Origin: Vibrio cincinnatiensis
GTDB taxonomy: Bacteria > Pseudomonadota > Gammaproteobacteria > Enterobacterales > Vibrionaceae
Direction: 5' to 3'
Length of the DNA: 64,000 nt
NCBI RefSeq assembly: GCF_022113815.1
Contig: NZ_SGOM01000003.1
Location: forward strand, 186,001 to 250,000
A program made the position numbers and the translations under genes. Positions 55,769 through 64,000 of this stretch are shown one piece after another (position 1 is the first letter of the stretch; every line of letters begins with the position of its first letter). Under the pieces are notes generated by a model. The model was not told the DNA's origin. It saw only the letters and a list, made by a program, of their open reading frames with translations, and made no database searches.

Positions 55769-55802
55769 GAGAGTTAAGAGGCCTTAACTCTCTCCTCTTT
55801 TT
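55769..55802 (+). other. Terminator-like hairpin in the cinA-gcvR divergent region
   Basis: GAGAGTTAAG and CTTAACTCTC form a 10-base stem with loop AGGC, followed on the plus strand by TCCTCTTTTTT. No plus-strand gene ends here, so it would stop an antisense or upstream read-through transcript, or fold in the cinA leader. Confidence 0.45.
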
Positions 55803-56107
55803 TCGCCGTTCAGTATACCTAAATATCTCCTGAACCTGCGACAATTACTCAACAAAACCACCACAACCTTAAGTCATCGTTAGGGTTACACGGTAAAGTT
55901 TGGAAAATATATATTGTTTAACCTTGGCTTAAATCAACGGGTTGTCACTTTATCGGCAAAAGCCAGCATCTCTTTTGTGCGTGAGGTAAAATTATCGCAT
56001 CTTTATCTTAACGCCTATTACAAAAATTGACTCACATCAATCTTTATTAGCAATAAACCCCTACACTCAAAAGTAATAACCCATTCGGTAATGTTCTGGA
56101 GGCCGTT
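55803..56107 (+). promoter_or_regulatory. Region upstream of the GcvR-like gene with an FNR-like site
   Basis: TTGACTCACATCAA at 56027-56040 fits the FNR consensus TTGAT-N4-ATCAA with one mismatch, about 70 bases before the ATG at 56108. Oxygen-linked control of the ACT-domain gene is possible but unproven. The rest of the stretch shows no gene. Confidence 0.4.
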
Positions 56108-56620
56108 ATGAATTGTACCTTTATTGTAAACTTTGTTGGCACAGCCACAGCTGCCACGATTAAACAGCTTGCCGCCATTACCCATGAAAATGATGGTAAG
56201 TGGCTAATAAGTAAAGTGAATTTTATTGAAAACCAAGTAGCAGCCGTCATTAAAGTCGAGATACCACTGGATAAAGCTTCTGTCGTAAAAGAAGCTTTTC
56301 AATCACACCCTGACCTTCTCGTTCAAATTGTTGATTGCGAAATCAGTACCAATAAAGAAGAGTCCATTTATCAAGTTCGCTTAGATGCGAATGACCGCTT
56401 TGGTATCGTCAATGAAATCACTCATTTGTTGGATGGGCAAGGTATTGGCATTTTGGATATGGACTGTCAACGCGTGTTCTTAGCTGGTGGCGGTGGTGTT
56501 AGTTCAAGCCTATTTAGTGCGACTATGGCAATTCGTTTGCCCGCTGAGATCAACATTGAAGATGTGGCGAAGGAGCTGGAGGCTCTCAGTGAAGATACTC
56601 GAGTCGTCATTGAGTCGTAA
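56108..56620 (+). CDS. GcvR-like double ACT-domain regulator
   Basis: 170 residues with two ACT domains: about 1-80 (NCTFIVNFVGTATAATIKQL) and about 88-168 (YQVRLDANDRFGIVNEITHL). It resembles GcvR, which restrains GcvA in glycine-cleavage control by protein contact, binding glycine, but other double-ACT proteins share the design. No DNA-binding domain. Single gene convergent with nspC; they share a terminator. Confidence 0.78.
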   Translation: MNCTFIVNFVGTATAATIKQLAAITHENDGKWLISKVNFIENQVAAVIKVEIPLDKASVVKEAFQSHPDLLVQIVDCEISTNKEESIYQVRLDANDRFGIVNEITHLLDGQGIGILDMDCQRVFLAGGGGVSSSLFSATMAIRLPAEINIEDVAKELEALSEDTRVVIES

Positions 56621-56639
56621 GTATCATTGAGAAAATTGA

Positions 56640-56667
56640 AAAATAGGGAGATTTATCTCCCTATTTT
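56640..56667. terminator. Bidirectional terminator between the ACT gene and nspC
   Basis: AAAATAGGGAGAT (56640-56652) and ATCTCCCTATTTT (56655-56667) pair perfectly. It lies between convergent stops, with A/T runs at both ends. Confidence 0.85.
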
Positions 56668-56671
56668 AATA

Positions 56672-57808
56672 TTACCGATGCACCGACCACTGTGATAATG
56701 AGCGTTTAAAATCTTGATAACCAAATTCGTTCAGCTTCTCAATTTTTCCATCTCTGCGCTCACAATATACCGATGGCATTTTCAAGCCATTGAACCAGTT
56801 GAGTTTCACCATGGTGTAACCCGCGCTATCAAGAATATGCAGTTTCTGCCCCACTTTCAGTGGTTCATCAAACTTCGCCACACAAAACTGGTCTCCCGCT
56901 AAACAAGAGCATGAGCCAATCACATATTCGTACTGGCCATTCTCGCTTGCTTCCAGTACCGATGCTGGCTCTTTGTAGATCAACGTATCCAAACGGTGCG
57001 CTTCAGTTGCCGAGTCAACAATAGCGGTTTTCATCCCATTCTCAACGATATCAACAACTGTCACCACAAGATCGGTCGTTTTCGTGATCACTGCTTCACC
57101 GGGTTCAAGATAAAGCTGCACACCGTGCTTTTCAGCGAAAGCTTTGAGCGCTAAACCCAGTTTCTCAACATCGTAACCAGGCCAAGTAAAGAACACGCCT
57201 CCGCCTAGGCTCACCCAATCTAGCCTATTCAGGTAGTCACCAAAACGTTCTGAAATGGAATTCAGCAGGCTGATAAACGCATCCACATCTTTATTCTCAC
57301 AGTTCATGTGGAACATGACGCCATTGATGGTCTCAAAGACGGCTGGATCAATGTGATCCGCTTGTACTCCTAAGCGAGAAAACTGACGAGCTGGGTTGGC
57401 CAGATCTTGTCCGGCATAACTTACACCGGGATTAAGGCGCAAACCTAACGAGGCTTTCCCTTCCACCAGATGACGATAAGCTGAGAGCTGAGATTGAGAG
57501 TTAAAAATCATTTTGTCACAGATATCAGCAACCTCTCTCACATCCTCTTCACTATATCCCACACTGTAAGCATGAGTTTCGCCGCCAAAAGTTTCATAAC
57601 CCAATTTGACTTCAAAGGGACCAGAGCTGGTGGTTCCATCCAAATAGGGTTTTATCAGGTCAAAGACCCCCCATGTAGAAAAACACTTTAACGCTAACAC
57701 CAACTTCACCCCTGAAATCTCTTTGAGTTGCTTGGCAATTTCTAAGTTAGCGATCAATTTACTTTCATCGATCATGAAGTAAGGCGTTTTTAATTCGCTC
57801 TTTTGCAT
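56672..57808 (-). CDS. nspC: NspC, carboxynorspermidine decarboxylase
   Basis: 378 residues from the ATG at 57808 (GGAG ten bases upstream), giving the family start [18 protein letters not shown]. Alanine-racemase-fold PLP enzyme: the PLP Lys is in [11 protein letters not shown], with [10 protein letters not shown] and the substrate/PLP region [16 protein letters not shown]. It removes CO2 from carboxynorspermidine to give norspermidine, a vibrio polyamine linked to biofilm control. The frame extends to 57874 but that stretch holds a terminator hairpin. Confidence 0.95.
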   Translation of the reverse strand: MQKSELKTPYFMIDESKLIANLEIAKQLKEISGVKLVLALKCFSTWGVFDLIKPYLDGTTSSGPFEVKLGYETFGGETHAYSVGYSEEDVREVADICDKMIFNSQSQLSAYRHLVEGKASLGLRLNPGVSYAGQDLANPARQFSRLGVQADHIDPAVFETINGVMFHMNCENKDVDAFISLLNSISERFGDYLNRLDWVSLGGGVFFTWPGYDVEKLGLALKAFAEKHGVQLYLEPGEAVITKTTDLVVTVVDIVENGMKTAIVDSATEAHRLDTLIYKEPASVLEASENGQYEYVIGSCSCLAGDQFCVAKFDEPLKVGQKLHILDSAGYTMVKLNWFNGLKMPSVYCERRDGKIEKLNEFGYQDFKRSLSQWSVHR

Positions 57809-57859
57809 TTTATCTGCTCCGATGCCGTCTAGAACGACACCTTGTGAATCTTTATATGG

Positions 57860-57894
57860 AAAAACAGTCATCACACTCAGTGATGACTGTTTTT
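57860..57894 (-). terminator. Intrinsic terminator between the dehydrogenase gene and nspC
   Basis: AAAAACAGTCATCAC and GTGATGACTGTTTTT are perfect 15-base arms with loop ACTCA. On the minus strand the stem ends in TTTTT, the form of a strong intrinsic terminator, 20 bases after the stop of the upstream gene and 52 bases before the nspC start. Confidence 0.85.
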
Positions 57895-57913
57895 GATTTT
57901 ACTCAAGATACGT

Positions 57914-59158
57914 TTACTTAAGAATATTAATGACGGGTTCACCCGGTTCTAGCTCAAGAATTTCCCAATCCAAACCGATTGACGGCATGGTTTCTAGGAA
58001 TGGATCTGGGTTAAGTTGCTCGATGTTAAACACACCAGCGTCAGCCCAATCACCTCGGAAAAATTGCAACGCAGCAGTAATAGCAGGAACACCTGTGGTA
58101 TAAGCAATCGCCTGATGCTCAACATCTTGATAAGCCACTTCGTGATCCGCATTGTTGTATATAAAAACACTGCGGGGTTCACCATTTTTCTGACCTTGAA
58201 CCCAAGTGCCGATACAGGTTAACCCTGTATAGCCGGGTGCTAATGAGGTTGGATCTGGCAACAATGCTTTTAATACCTGTAATGGTTGAACGACAGTACC
58301 ATCTTGCAATGTCAGCGGATCAGGGCTTAGCAGACCGATGTCACGCATACAGTTAAAGTAGTTCAAGTAACGGTCACCAAAGCCCATCCAAAACTCAATG
58401 CGTTTGGCTGGAATGAACTCTTTTAATGAACGCACTTCATCGTGCGCCATTGAGTACACTTTAAATGGACCACATTTTGGGAAATCAAATTCCATCATAC
58501 GGGTATGACAAGGTACCTGTTTCCACTCGCCTTCTTCCCAATAAAAGGAATCGCCCTGAATTTCCAGCATATTCGTTTCTGGATCAAAGTTCGTAGCAAA
58601 TTTCTTACCGTGATCACCCGCATTAATGTCCATCACATCAATGGAATCGATCTCATCGAAGAGGTGTTTAGCCGCATAAGCGGCAAACACACTCACCACG
58701 CCCGGATCAAACCCAGCACCAAGGATACCTGTGCTCCCCGCTTGTTTAAATTTCTCACGAAAAGCCCATTGCGGGTCATACGCTTCTGGGACTTGCTGCC
58801 CTTCAGAGCACAAATCAACCGCAACCGACGTATCTAGGTAGGATACACTTGCCCGGTAACAGGCTTCCATAATGGGTACGTTAACCCAAGGAGGACCAGC
58901 ATTGATGACTAGATCAGGCTGAACCGCTTTGATTAACGCGACCAATGCGTCTACATCGTCAGCATCTACTGAACGAGCTTCTAGTTTCTTAGTTGAATCT
59001 TTTAAATTCTGTTTACCTTTAATCGATTCAATGATTTTCTCACACTTCTCAATAGAACGAGAAGCAATGGTAATATCACCCAGCACGTCGTTGTTCTGCG
59101 CTGCTTTATGTGCAACGACCCAACCAACACCGCCCGCACCAATCTGTAGAATTGACAT
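57914..59158 (-). CDS. Carboxynorspermidine synthase (saccharopine dehydrogenase-like)
   Basis: 414 residues. Rossmann start ILQIGAGGVGWVVAHKAAQN, then ITIASRSIEKCEKI and DLVINAGPPWVNVPIMEACY, which place it in the saccharopine-dehydrogenase family. In vibrios this enzyme joins diaminopropane-derived aldehyde (aspartate semialdehyde and diaminopropane) with NADPH to carboxynorspermidine. It starts 15 bases after the aminotransferase-decarboxylase stop. Gene context makes the name firm. V. cholerae has the same order (VC1625-VC1623, from memory). Confidence 0.93.
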   Translation of the reverse strand: MSILQIGAGGVGWVVAHKAAQNNDVLGDITIASRSIEKCEKIIESIKGKQNLKDSTKKLEARSVDADDVDALVALIKAVQPDLVINAGPPWVNVPIMEACYRASVSYLDTSVAVDLCSEGQQVPEAYDPQWAFREKFKQAGSTGILGAGFDPGVVSVFAAYAAKHLFDEIDSIDVMDINAGDHGKKFATNFDPETNMLEIQGDSFYWEEGEWKQVPCHTRMMEFDFPKCGPFKVYSMAHDEVRSLKEFIPAKRIEFWMGFGDRYLNYFNCMRDIGLLSPDPLTLQDGTVVQPLQVLKALLPDPTSLAPGYTGLTCIGTWVQGQKNGEPRSVFIYNNADHEVAYQDVEHQAIAYTTGVPAITAALQFFRGDWADAGVFNIEQLNPDPFLETMPSIGLDWEILELEPGEPVINILK

Positions 59159-59173
59159 AGTCTCCGTTTACCT

Positions 59174-62059
59174 TTATTTCGCTAGCTCAACCGCTAGAGT
59201 TTCAATTTTAGCCAGTAAAGATTCGAAGTCCGAAATCTTCAAGCATGGGTTCAAGATTGTGAATTTCAAGGCAGTTTTGCCATCCACAATGGTCTCGCCA
59301 AGAACAGCGACACCACGTATCAAGGCCTGTAGACGAACTTGCTTATTCAGTTCATCACAATCAGACGCTTGACTGTTTACCGCGCGGAATAACACGGTAG
59401 ACAAAGATGGTTCAGCCAAAAGCTCAAAAGCTTTATGCTGACGAACCAAATTAGCCACTTGTTGAGTTTGCTCAAGTAAGTGGTCATACATTGCGCCCAT
59501 TTTTTTAGGACCTATGTTTTGCATGGTCATAAACACTTTTAGCGCATCAAAGCGTTTTGTGGTTGCGATGGATTTATCAACCAAGTTTGGCAAGGTATCG
59601 TGCTCACGGTTCAAGTAGTCCGCATGATGCAGTAAGAACTTGAAATGGTGTTTATCTTTCAGCAATAGAGCACCACAACTGATGGTTTGGAAAAAGAGTT
59701 TATGAAAATCTACGCTCACGGACTGAGCACGCTCGATACCATTTAGACGATTTTTATGACTGCTCAAAATCAGAGCGCCGCCATAAGCACTATCCACATG
59801 CATCCACATTTCGTGTTTGTCAGCGACATCCGCGATAGTCATCAGATCATCAATTGCACCATGATCCGTTGTCCCCGCAGTGCCTACCACAGCAAATGGA
59901 ATCAGGCCTTCCGCCTTCGCTTGTGCAACGACAGCGTCTAGCTTAGTCACATCCATCGTACCGTTTGGTAGCGCGTCAACCGTGAGGATAGCTTTCTCAC
60001 CTAGGCCCATCCAAGAAGCAGACTTCTGAACAGTGAAGTGAGATTTCTTCGAGCACACAATCCGCAGTTTGTCCGCGTACTCTGGCAGACCCAGTTTCTG
60101 AATCGAGTGACCGCTCAGTTTATCGGCAATCCAGTCGCGAGCCAACATCAGGCCCATTTGGTTGCTCTGTGTACCGCCGCTGGTGAAGATACCGTCCGCT
60201 TGTGTACCCAGTTCAAACTTATCACACATCCAGTCAATCACTTTCTGCTCAACAAACGTTGCTGCAGAAGACTGATCCCATGAATCCATTGATTGGTTCA
60301 GCGATGCGATGATCGCTTCCGCAACAACGGAAGGCATCAGTGGTGGCGTGTGCAGGTGCGCAATGCAGTCTGGGTGCTGAACGATGATTGAGTTCTTCGC
60401 AACCAGTTCCGCAGTGTCAGAGATCACATCTTTCAGCGATGCAGTTTTGTTATCCAGATCAACCGCGTAAATCGCTTCTTCCAGCGCTTTCGGATCGATG
60501 CCTGAATACGGCGCGTTCACTTCTTCAAACACAGCTTTCATTGCAGCGGTCGTGTGGTTCATCACTTGTGAGAACTCTTGGCTGCCCATGTGACCGGTGT
60601 GAATGAAGTGCTTTTTCCACTCTTGGTTTGCTTGTTCTGGATCTTTCTTACCGCCACCCGCAGCAAGAATGGCCACTTCCAACGTGCGCAGAGCAAAGTC
60701 GATCTGTTCAAAGGAAATAATCATAGGAGGAAGAAAACGAATAACCGAACCTTCACGTCCTCCTTTTTCGACCATCAAACCACGCTCCAGCGCCGCTCGT
60801 TGAATCGCTAAAGTCAGATCTGGTGCCGCTTTGGGCTCACCAAATTTATTCAATTCTCCGCTTGGATCTTGAATTTCTAGCCCCAACATCAGGCCTTTAC
60901 CTCGGACTTCTGCAACACAGTTAACGCGGCTTTGAATTTTTTCCAGCCCCATACGTAGGTATTGACCTGCAATATTCGCGTGCTCAACCAGATTATCTCG
61001 TTCAATGATTTCCAGCGCTTTCGCCCCAGAGACCATTGCCAATTGATTACCGCGGAAAGTTCCAGTGTGCTCACCCGGTCGCCAAGTGTCATGCTGTTTC
61101 TTAATCACTAACAATGACATGGGTAAGCCACCGCCGATCGCTTTTGACAAGCACAGAATATCTGGCACAATCCCCGCTTCTTCAAAAGCAAAGTGATAGC
61201 CTGTTTTACCTACACCACACTGAATTTCATCGAAAATCAATAAGATACCATATTCATCACAAATTCGACGCAGCTCGCGTAGCCAAAAAGCCGGGGCTGG
61301 AATCACACCGCCTTCTCCTTGTACTGGCTCAACAATGATTGCCGCTGGCTTCATAATGCCCGCTTCATCGTCATTCAACAGGCGTTCAATATAACGAATA
61401 CTCGCTTTCGCCCCTTCATCGCCCCCCAAACCAAATGGACAACGCAGGGTATAGGGAAAAGGCATGAAGTGCACATCAGACATCAGCCCAGTCCGACGAG
61501 ATTTAGTATTAAGGTTGCCCATCATTCCCATGGTGCCATTGGTCATACCATGGTAAGCCCCACGAAAAGCAAACATGGTGTTACGACCCGTGGTTTGCTT
61601 TGCTAGCTTAATTGCCGCTTCTACAGCATCGGCACCGGATGGCCCACAAAATTGAATAACGCAGTTGTTGCCCAACTCTTCAGGCAAAAATCGCTTCACC
61701 GTTTTGATGAAATGGGTTTTCGCTTTTGTTGCAATATCCAGAGTTTGGTAAGGAAGCCCTGAATCCAACTGCTCTTTCAAAGCTTGGTTAATTTCAGGGT
61801 GGTTATACCCTAATGCCAATGTTCCCGCCCCGGCCAAACAATCTAAATACAGTTGGCCACGCGTGTCTTCCACTAGGCAACCATATGCTTGTTTGATCGC
61901 AATCGGTAAACGTCGAGGATAAGATCGAACTTCAGATTCATGCTCGACTTGATCAAGCAGAACATCATCTAATGTCAGATCATAAGTACCTTCAACAATT
62001 GGTACTTGGTTGGAAAAATAGGTTGCGATAGTATTATCGACTTCAAAGGCTGTACTCAT
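59174..62059 (-). CDS. Fused diaminobutyrate aminotransferase / L-2,4-diaminobutyrate decarboxylase
   Basis: 961 residues from the ATG at 62059 (AAGGGG six bases upstream). N-terminal half (about 40-450) is a class III aminotransferase: FCGPSGADAVEAAIKLAKQ, YHGMTNGTMGMMGN, and the PLP Lys in CLSKAIGGGLPMS. C-terminal half (about 490-961) is a group II decarboxylase with the PLP Lys in SVDFHKLFFQ. Together they make diaminobutyrate from aspartate semialdehyde and decarboxylate it to 1,3-diaminopropane for norspermidine. A long structured-looking leader precedes it. Confidence 0.95.
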   Translation of the reverse strand: MSTAFEVDNTIATYFSNQVPIVEGTYDLTLDDVLLDQVEHESEVRSYPRRLPIAIKQAYGCLVEDTRGQLYLDCLAGAGTLALGYNHPEINQALKEQLDSGLPYQTLDIATKAKTHFIKTVKRFLPEELGNNCVIQFCGPSGADAVEAAIKLAKQTTGRNTMFAFRGAYHGMTNGTMGMMGNLNTKSRRTGLMSDVHFMPFPYTLRCPFGLGGDEGAKASIRYIERLLNDDEAGIMKPAAIIVEPVQGEGGVIPAPAFWLRELRRICDEYGILLIFDEIQCGVGKTGYHFAFEEAGIVPDILCLSKAIGGGLPMSLLVIKKQHDTWRPGEHTGTFRGNQLAMVSGAKALEIIERDNLVEHANIAGQYLRMGLEKIQSRVNCVAEVRGKGLMLGLEIQDPSGELNKFGEPKAAPDLTLAIQRAALERGLMVEKGGREGSVIRFLPPMIISFEQIDFALRTLEVAILAAGGGKKDPEQANQEWKKHFIHTGHMGSQEFSQVMNHTTAAMKAVFEEVNAPYSGIDPKALEEAIYAVDLDNKTASLKDVISDTAELVAKNSIIVQHPDCIAHLHTPPLMPSVVAEAIIASLNQSMDSWDQSSAATFVEQKVIDWMCDKFELGTQADGIFTSGGTQSNQMGLMLARDWIADKLSGHSIQKLGLPEYADKLRIVCSKKSHFTVQKSASWMGLGEKAILTVDALPNGTMDVTKLDAVVAQAKAEGLIPFAVVGTAGTTDHGAIDDLMTIADVADKHEMWMHVDSAYGGALILSSHKNRLNGIERAQSVSVDFHKLFFQTISCGALLLKDKHHFKFLLHHADYLNREHDTLPNLVDKSIATTKRFDALKVFMTMQNIGPKKMGAMYDHLLEQTQQVANLVRQHKAFELLAEPSLSTVLFRAVNSQASDCDELNKQVRLQALIRGVAVLGETIVDGKTALKFTILNPCLKISDFESLLAKIETLAVELAK

Positions 62060-62137
62060 CTTTGTCCCCTTGAAATGGTTAATATTCTGTGCATTTCCCA
62101 TCACAAAATTAAAAAGGGAAATGACAAATAGCAAAAG

Positions 62138-62417
62138 TTCCGAACGTGTCAGAAGACAAAGTCGGAATACGGGCCATCACAACGATGGCAAGTCACTAAA
62201 ACAGAGAATCAAGGCTCGGTTATGCTGCTGTCCTGATGGACTGGGCATAAAGGATGAACAAAGCTGAATAATGTGTGTTGTAAGTAATTAAGTGAGTTCA
62301 ATGTTGGGTTTCCCATTCACATGCTGTTCCAACAGCAAGAGTATCCCGTCTATCAGTAAAAGGACTTACTGATACCTACCCTACGTAGTGTCACAATCAG
62401 CCTGAATGGTCACTACG
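62138..62417 (-). promoter_or_regulatory. Hairpin-rich leader of the norspermidine operon (candidate structured RNA)
   Basis: Within about 280 bases upstream of the operon there is a chain of inverted repeats: CGTAGTG/CACTACG (62384-62390, 62411-62417), TATCAGTAA/TTACTGATA (62351-62374), TGCTGTT/AACAGCA (62322-62337), TGGG/CCCA (62305-62315), TTATGC...GCATAA around GTCC/GGAC (62220-62250), GCCATC/GATGGC (62173-62189) and TTCCGA/TCGGAA (62138-62167). GTATC at the edge of the second can pair either way. It could be a riboswitch, a leader or a small RNA. No known family is recognised. Confidence 0.45.
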
Positions 62418-62621
62418 CGTATCCCCCAGAATCATCGTCCGAGATTGCTGCGGAAGTTAACATAGAATTGGCGATATTCGCAACGATTTTCATCAATGAT
62501 TTACCACAATAAACACAACATTCATAAACACCAGTGATGAATATGCTTATTTTTCACTCTTATCACACGAAATTTCATGTATCACCTCTGCTGACAGCTT
62601 GTAGCCGAAAGAGGGGAAGAT

Positions 62622-62648
62622 AAAAAAACCTGCTAGCAAAGCAGGTTT
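62622..62648 (-). terminator. Terminator of the Mrp/Mnh operon
   Basis: AAACCTGCT and AGCAGGTTT form a 9-base stem with a 5-base loop; on the minus strand it ends in seven T. It follows the mnhG stop by 18 bases. Confidence 0.88.
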
Positions 62649-62666
62649 CTTTACAAAAGAAGGTCG

Positions 62667-63068
62667 TTAATCTTTTTTCTGGTTATCAAGCACTTCTTTT
62701 GATGGCATATGACGGCTCGCTAACTCATGGGTTTTTAGGTTATAGCGTTCTTTAATCACATCTTTCACCACGCCATCCCATTGAGGAACACCGACGAAAT
62801 AGCTCGCGCGCGCTAAGACGTGAGCTGCAATCGGAGCCGTTAAAATGACAAAGAAGACCACCGCTAATGCTCGGACGACAAAGGCAATATCCCCCCAGTT
62901 CACCACAGAGAATGCTAATACCATCAACCCAACCCCTAATGCTCCCGCTTTAGTGGTGGCATGCATTCGTGTCAAAAGATCTGGCATACGGTTAAGGCCT
63001 ATTCCCGCTAATAGCATTAAAAATGAGCCAGAGAGCACCAGAATGGCAATAATAAAATCAATCATCAT
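62667..63068 (-). CDS. mnhG: MnhG/MrpG, sodium/proton antiporter subunit
   Basis: 133 residues, three membrane helices in the first 95 residues: FIIAILVLSGSFLMLLAGIG, GALGVGLMVLAFSVV and AVVFFVILTAPIAAHVLARA, with the family stretch RMPDLLTRMHATTKAGALG. A hydrophilic, charged tail of about 35 residues ends KEVLDNQKKD. It is a membrane part of the multi-subunit Mrp/Mnh Na+/H+ antiporter. The start (double ATG) overlaps the mnhF stop region by 11 bases. Last gene of the operon. Confidence 0.92.
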   Translation of the reverse strand: MMIDFIIAILVLSGSFLMLLAGIGLNRMPDLLTRMHATTKAGALGVGLMVLAFSVVNWGDIAFVVRALAVVFFVILTAPIAAHVLARASYFVGVPQWDGVVKDVIKERYNLKTHELASRHMPSKEVLDNQKKD

Positions 63069-63333
63069 CTCTATTCCCTCTCTTTTCCAAGTATCGAGAA
63101 AACCCTACCGCAGCCATAAAAGAGGTTAAAGCCAGCACAATTGCAACATCAATAAAGTAAGGTTGCTGATACCGGATACTGTACAGCACAACAATCCCCA
63201 CGGTGAGTGAAGCCATCAGCTCCAATGCCACAACTCTATCTGGCAATGACGGCCCTTTTAGTAAACGAACCGTTGCTAGAACTAAGCTCAGTGCCAGCAT
63301 TGCAAAACAGAGGGTATAGACAATATCCAACAT
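63058..63333 (-). CDS. mnhF: MnhF/MrpF, sodium/proton antiporter subunit
   Basis: 91 residues with three membrane helices; the family stretch LLKGPSLPDRVVALELMASL is clear, followed by YFIDVAIVLALTSFMAAVGF. The end is charged (KRGNRDDD). It overlaps mnhG and starts six bases after the mnhE stop. Subunit of the same complex. Confidence 0.92.
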   Translation of the reverse strand: MLDIVYTLCFAMLALSLVLATVRLLKGPSLPDRVVALELMASLTVGIVVLYSIRYQQPYFIDVAIVLALTSFMAAVGFSRYLEKRGNRDDD

Positions 63334-63339
63334 GATACT

Positions 63340-63813
63340 TTACCCCAATAAATCAATGACGCGTGCTTCAAGACGCTTGAATTCTTCAATTTGACGAGTT
63401 TCATCTTCAAAATACATAAGATGAACATACAAAACACTTTTATCTGTTGCGACATCTAAAGCCAAAGAACCCGGTGTTACGGTAATTAAAGTTGCAAAGA
63501 TTGTTATTGCACCGTCATCTCTCAGATCTAAAGGAATTGCAATCACAGCAGGCTTCATTAAGTGTGTTGGTGTTAAGACATCATAAGCTACACGCCCATT
63601 GGCTTTGATTAGATCCCAAATAAAAAATAAGCCAAAGCTAATGACTTTCGGTAATTTTTTAAAGTAAGCCTCAAAGGTCGAACTATCTCGCAACAAATAA
63701 GCAAGGATCACATAGCTCATGATCATCCCAGCAAATAAATTGGAAATAGTATAGCTCCCAGAAAGCACTAACCACACCAAAGCAAGCAACATGTTCCATC
63801 CAAAGGCTTTCAT
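63340..63813 (-). CDS. mnhE: MnhE/MrpE, sodium/proton antiporter subunit
   Basis: 157 residues. N-terminal helices (NMLLALVWLVLSGSYTISNL and MSYVILAYLL), then FFIWDLIKANGRVAYDVLTP and the family core TLITVTPGSLALDVATDKSV with a soluble C-terminal part. ATG overlaps the mnhD stop as ATGA, with GGAGG upstream, so translation is coupled. Confidence 0.92.
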   Translation of the reverse strand: MKAFGWNMLLALVWLVLSGSYTISNLFAGMIMSYVILAYLLRDSSTFEAYFKKLPKVISFGLFFIWDLIKANGRVAYDVLTPTHLMKPAVIAIPLDLRDDGAITIFATLITVTPGSLALDVATDKSVLYVHLMYFEDETRQIEEFKRLEARVIDLLG

Positions 63814-64000
63814 GGTTGGCCTCCTAATACGGCGTCAATATACCCTTGTGGATTCATGATCTGCTCAGCAGCTAAACTGGCTAACTGTACAAACCACTCA
63901 GCACATAAACCGATCGTAACGGTGACTCCAGCCATTAATATGATTGGAAGATAGAGACAAAAGCGCTCACTATCTGACAATGGCGGTTTGGTTTCAGCAG
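63810..64000 (-). CDS. mnhD: MnhD/MrpD-like antiporter subunit (C-terminal end only)
   Basis: Only the last 62 codons are in the window: AETKPPLSDSERFCLYLPII, a last helix (LMAGVTVTIGLCAEWFVQLA) and MNPQGYIDAVLGGQP before TGA. The position before mnhE and the GLxAEW...Y-I-AVLG style end fit MrpD, the large NuoN-like subunit. The stop overlaps the mnhE ATG by four bases. The gene continues beyond base 64000. Confidence 0.82.
   Translation of the reverse strand, partial: AETKPPLSDSERFCLYLPIILMAGVTVTIGLCAEWFVQLASLAAEQIMNPQGYIDAVLGGQP

Noticed and set aside
1..64000. Mobile elements, prophage, CRISPR, tRNA or rRNA genes
   Set aside because: No transposase, integrase, long direct repeats, regularly spaced repeats or tRNA-like cloverleafs were noticed on either strand.

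Overview
The window looks like the main chromosome of a Vibrio or close Vibrionaceae relative. Support comes from the gene content: a PrpB/PrpC/AcnD/PrpF methylcitrate cluster under a GntR-type regulator, a fused diaminobutyrate aminotransferase/decarboxylase with carboxynorspermidine dehydrogenase and NspC (norspermidine synthesis), a CosR-like MarR regulator beside a BCCT betaine carrier, an NqrM-family protein, and vibrio-type proteins of the DUF2947 and DUF2982 families. The genes are dense, mostly intact and evenly composed. I see no rRNA, tRNA, insertion sequence, prophage or CRISPR array.

Layout. 1-6.1 kb (minus): prpR-prpB-prpC-acnD-prpF, propionate breakdown, with palindromic operators upstream. 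6.4-7.2 kb (plus): a NifX/NifB-like protein and a second-type NqrM-like protein behind a 24-bp palindrome. 7.2-10.5 kb (minus): a SLC13-type anion carrier, a histidine kinase with a cyclic-nucleotide-binding-like sensor domain, and a stand-alone receiver. 11-17.6 kb: rhtA, then ycjX-ycjF-tyrR-rimJ-DUF2947 and a small membrane protein. 17.7-24.5 kb: class I fumarase, pabB, nudL, and serine uptake and deamination (sdaC-sdaA) with a PurR-like box. 24.6-29.2 kb: a MacAB-type tripartite exporter with its own outer-membrane lipoprotein and a Fur-like box. 29.2-35.5 kb: queD, asnS behind a terminator-like leader hairpin, aspC, a cNMP/CBS/DUF294 protein with a DnaQ-like exonuclease. 35.5-40.1 kb: a chemoreceptor, a BCCT carrier and cosR. 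40.1-45.6 kb: small unknowns, a YcbB/YcbK/YcbL-like trio and ribA. 46-54 kb: gyrA, ubiG and nrdA-nrdB-yfaE. 54-56.6 kb: an unknown, a CinA-like protein and a GcvR-like ACT protein. 56.7-62.1 kb: norspermidine synthesis. 62.7-64 kb: the end of an Mrp/Mnh sodium/proton antiporter operon.

The region is largely housekeeping metabolism. The parts most worth a second look are regulatory or small: the 600-base leader of the norspermidine operon, which can fold into a series of hairpins; the NifX-like/NqrM-like pair; the Fur-like box before the MacAB exporter; the asnS leader hairpin; an intrinsic terminator inside the norspermidine operon; and several small unrecognised proteins, one of them only 59 codons with a GTG start. 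All calls rest on reading the sequence and on recalled family knowledge. No database search was run.
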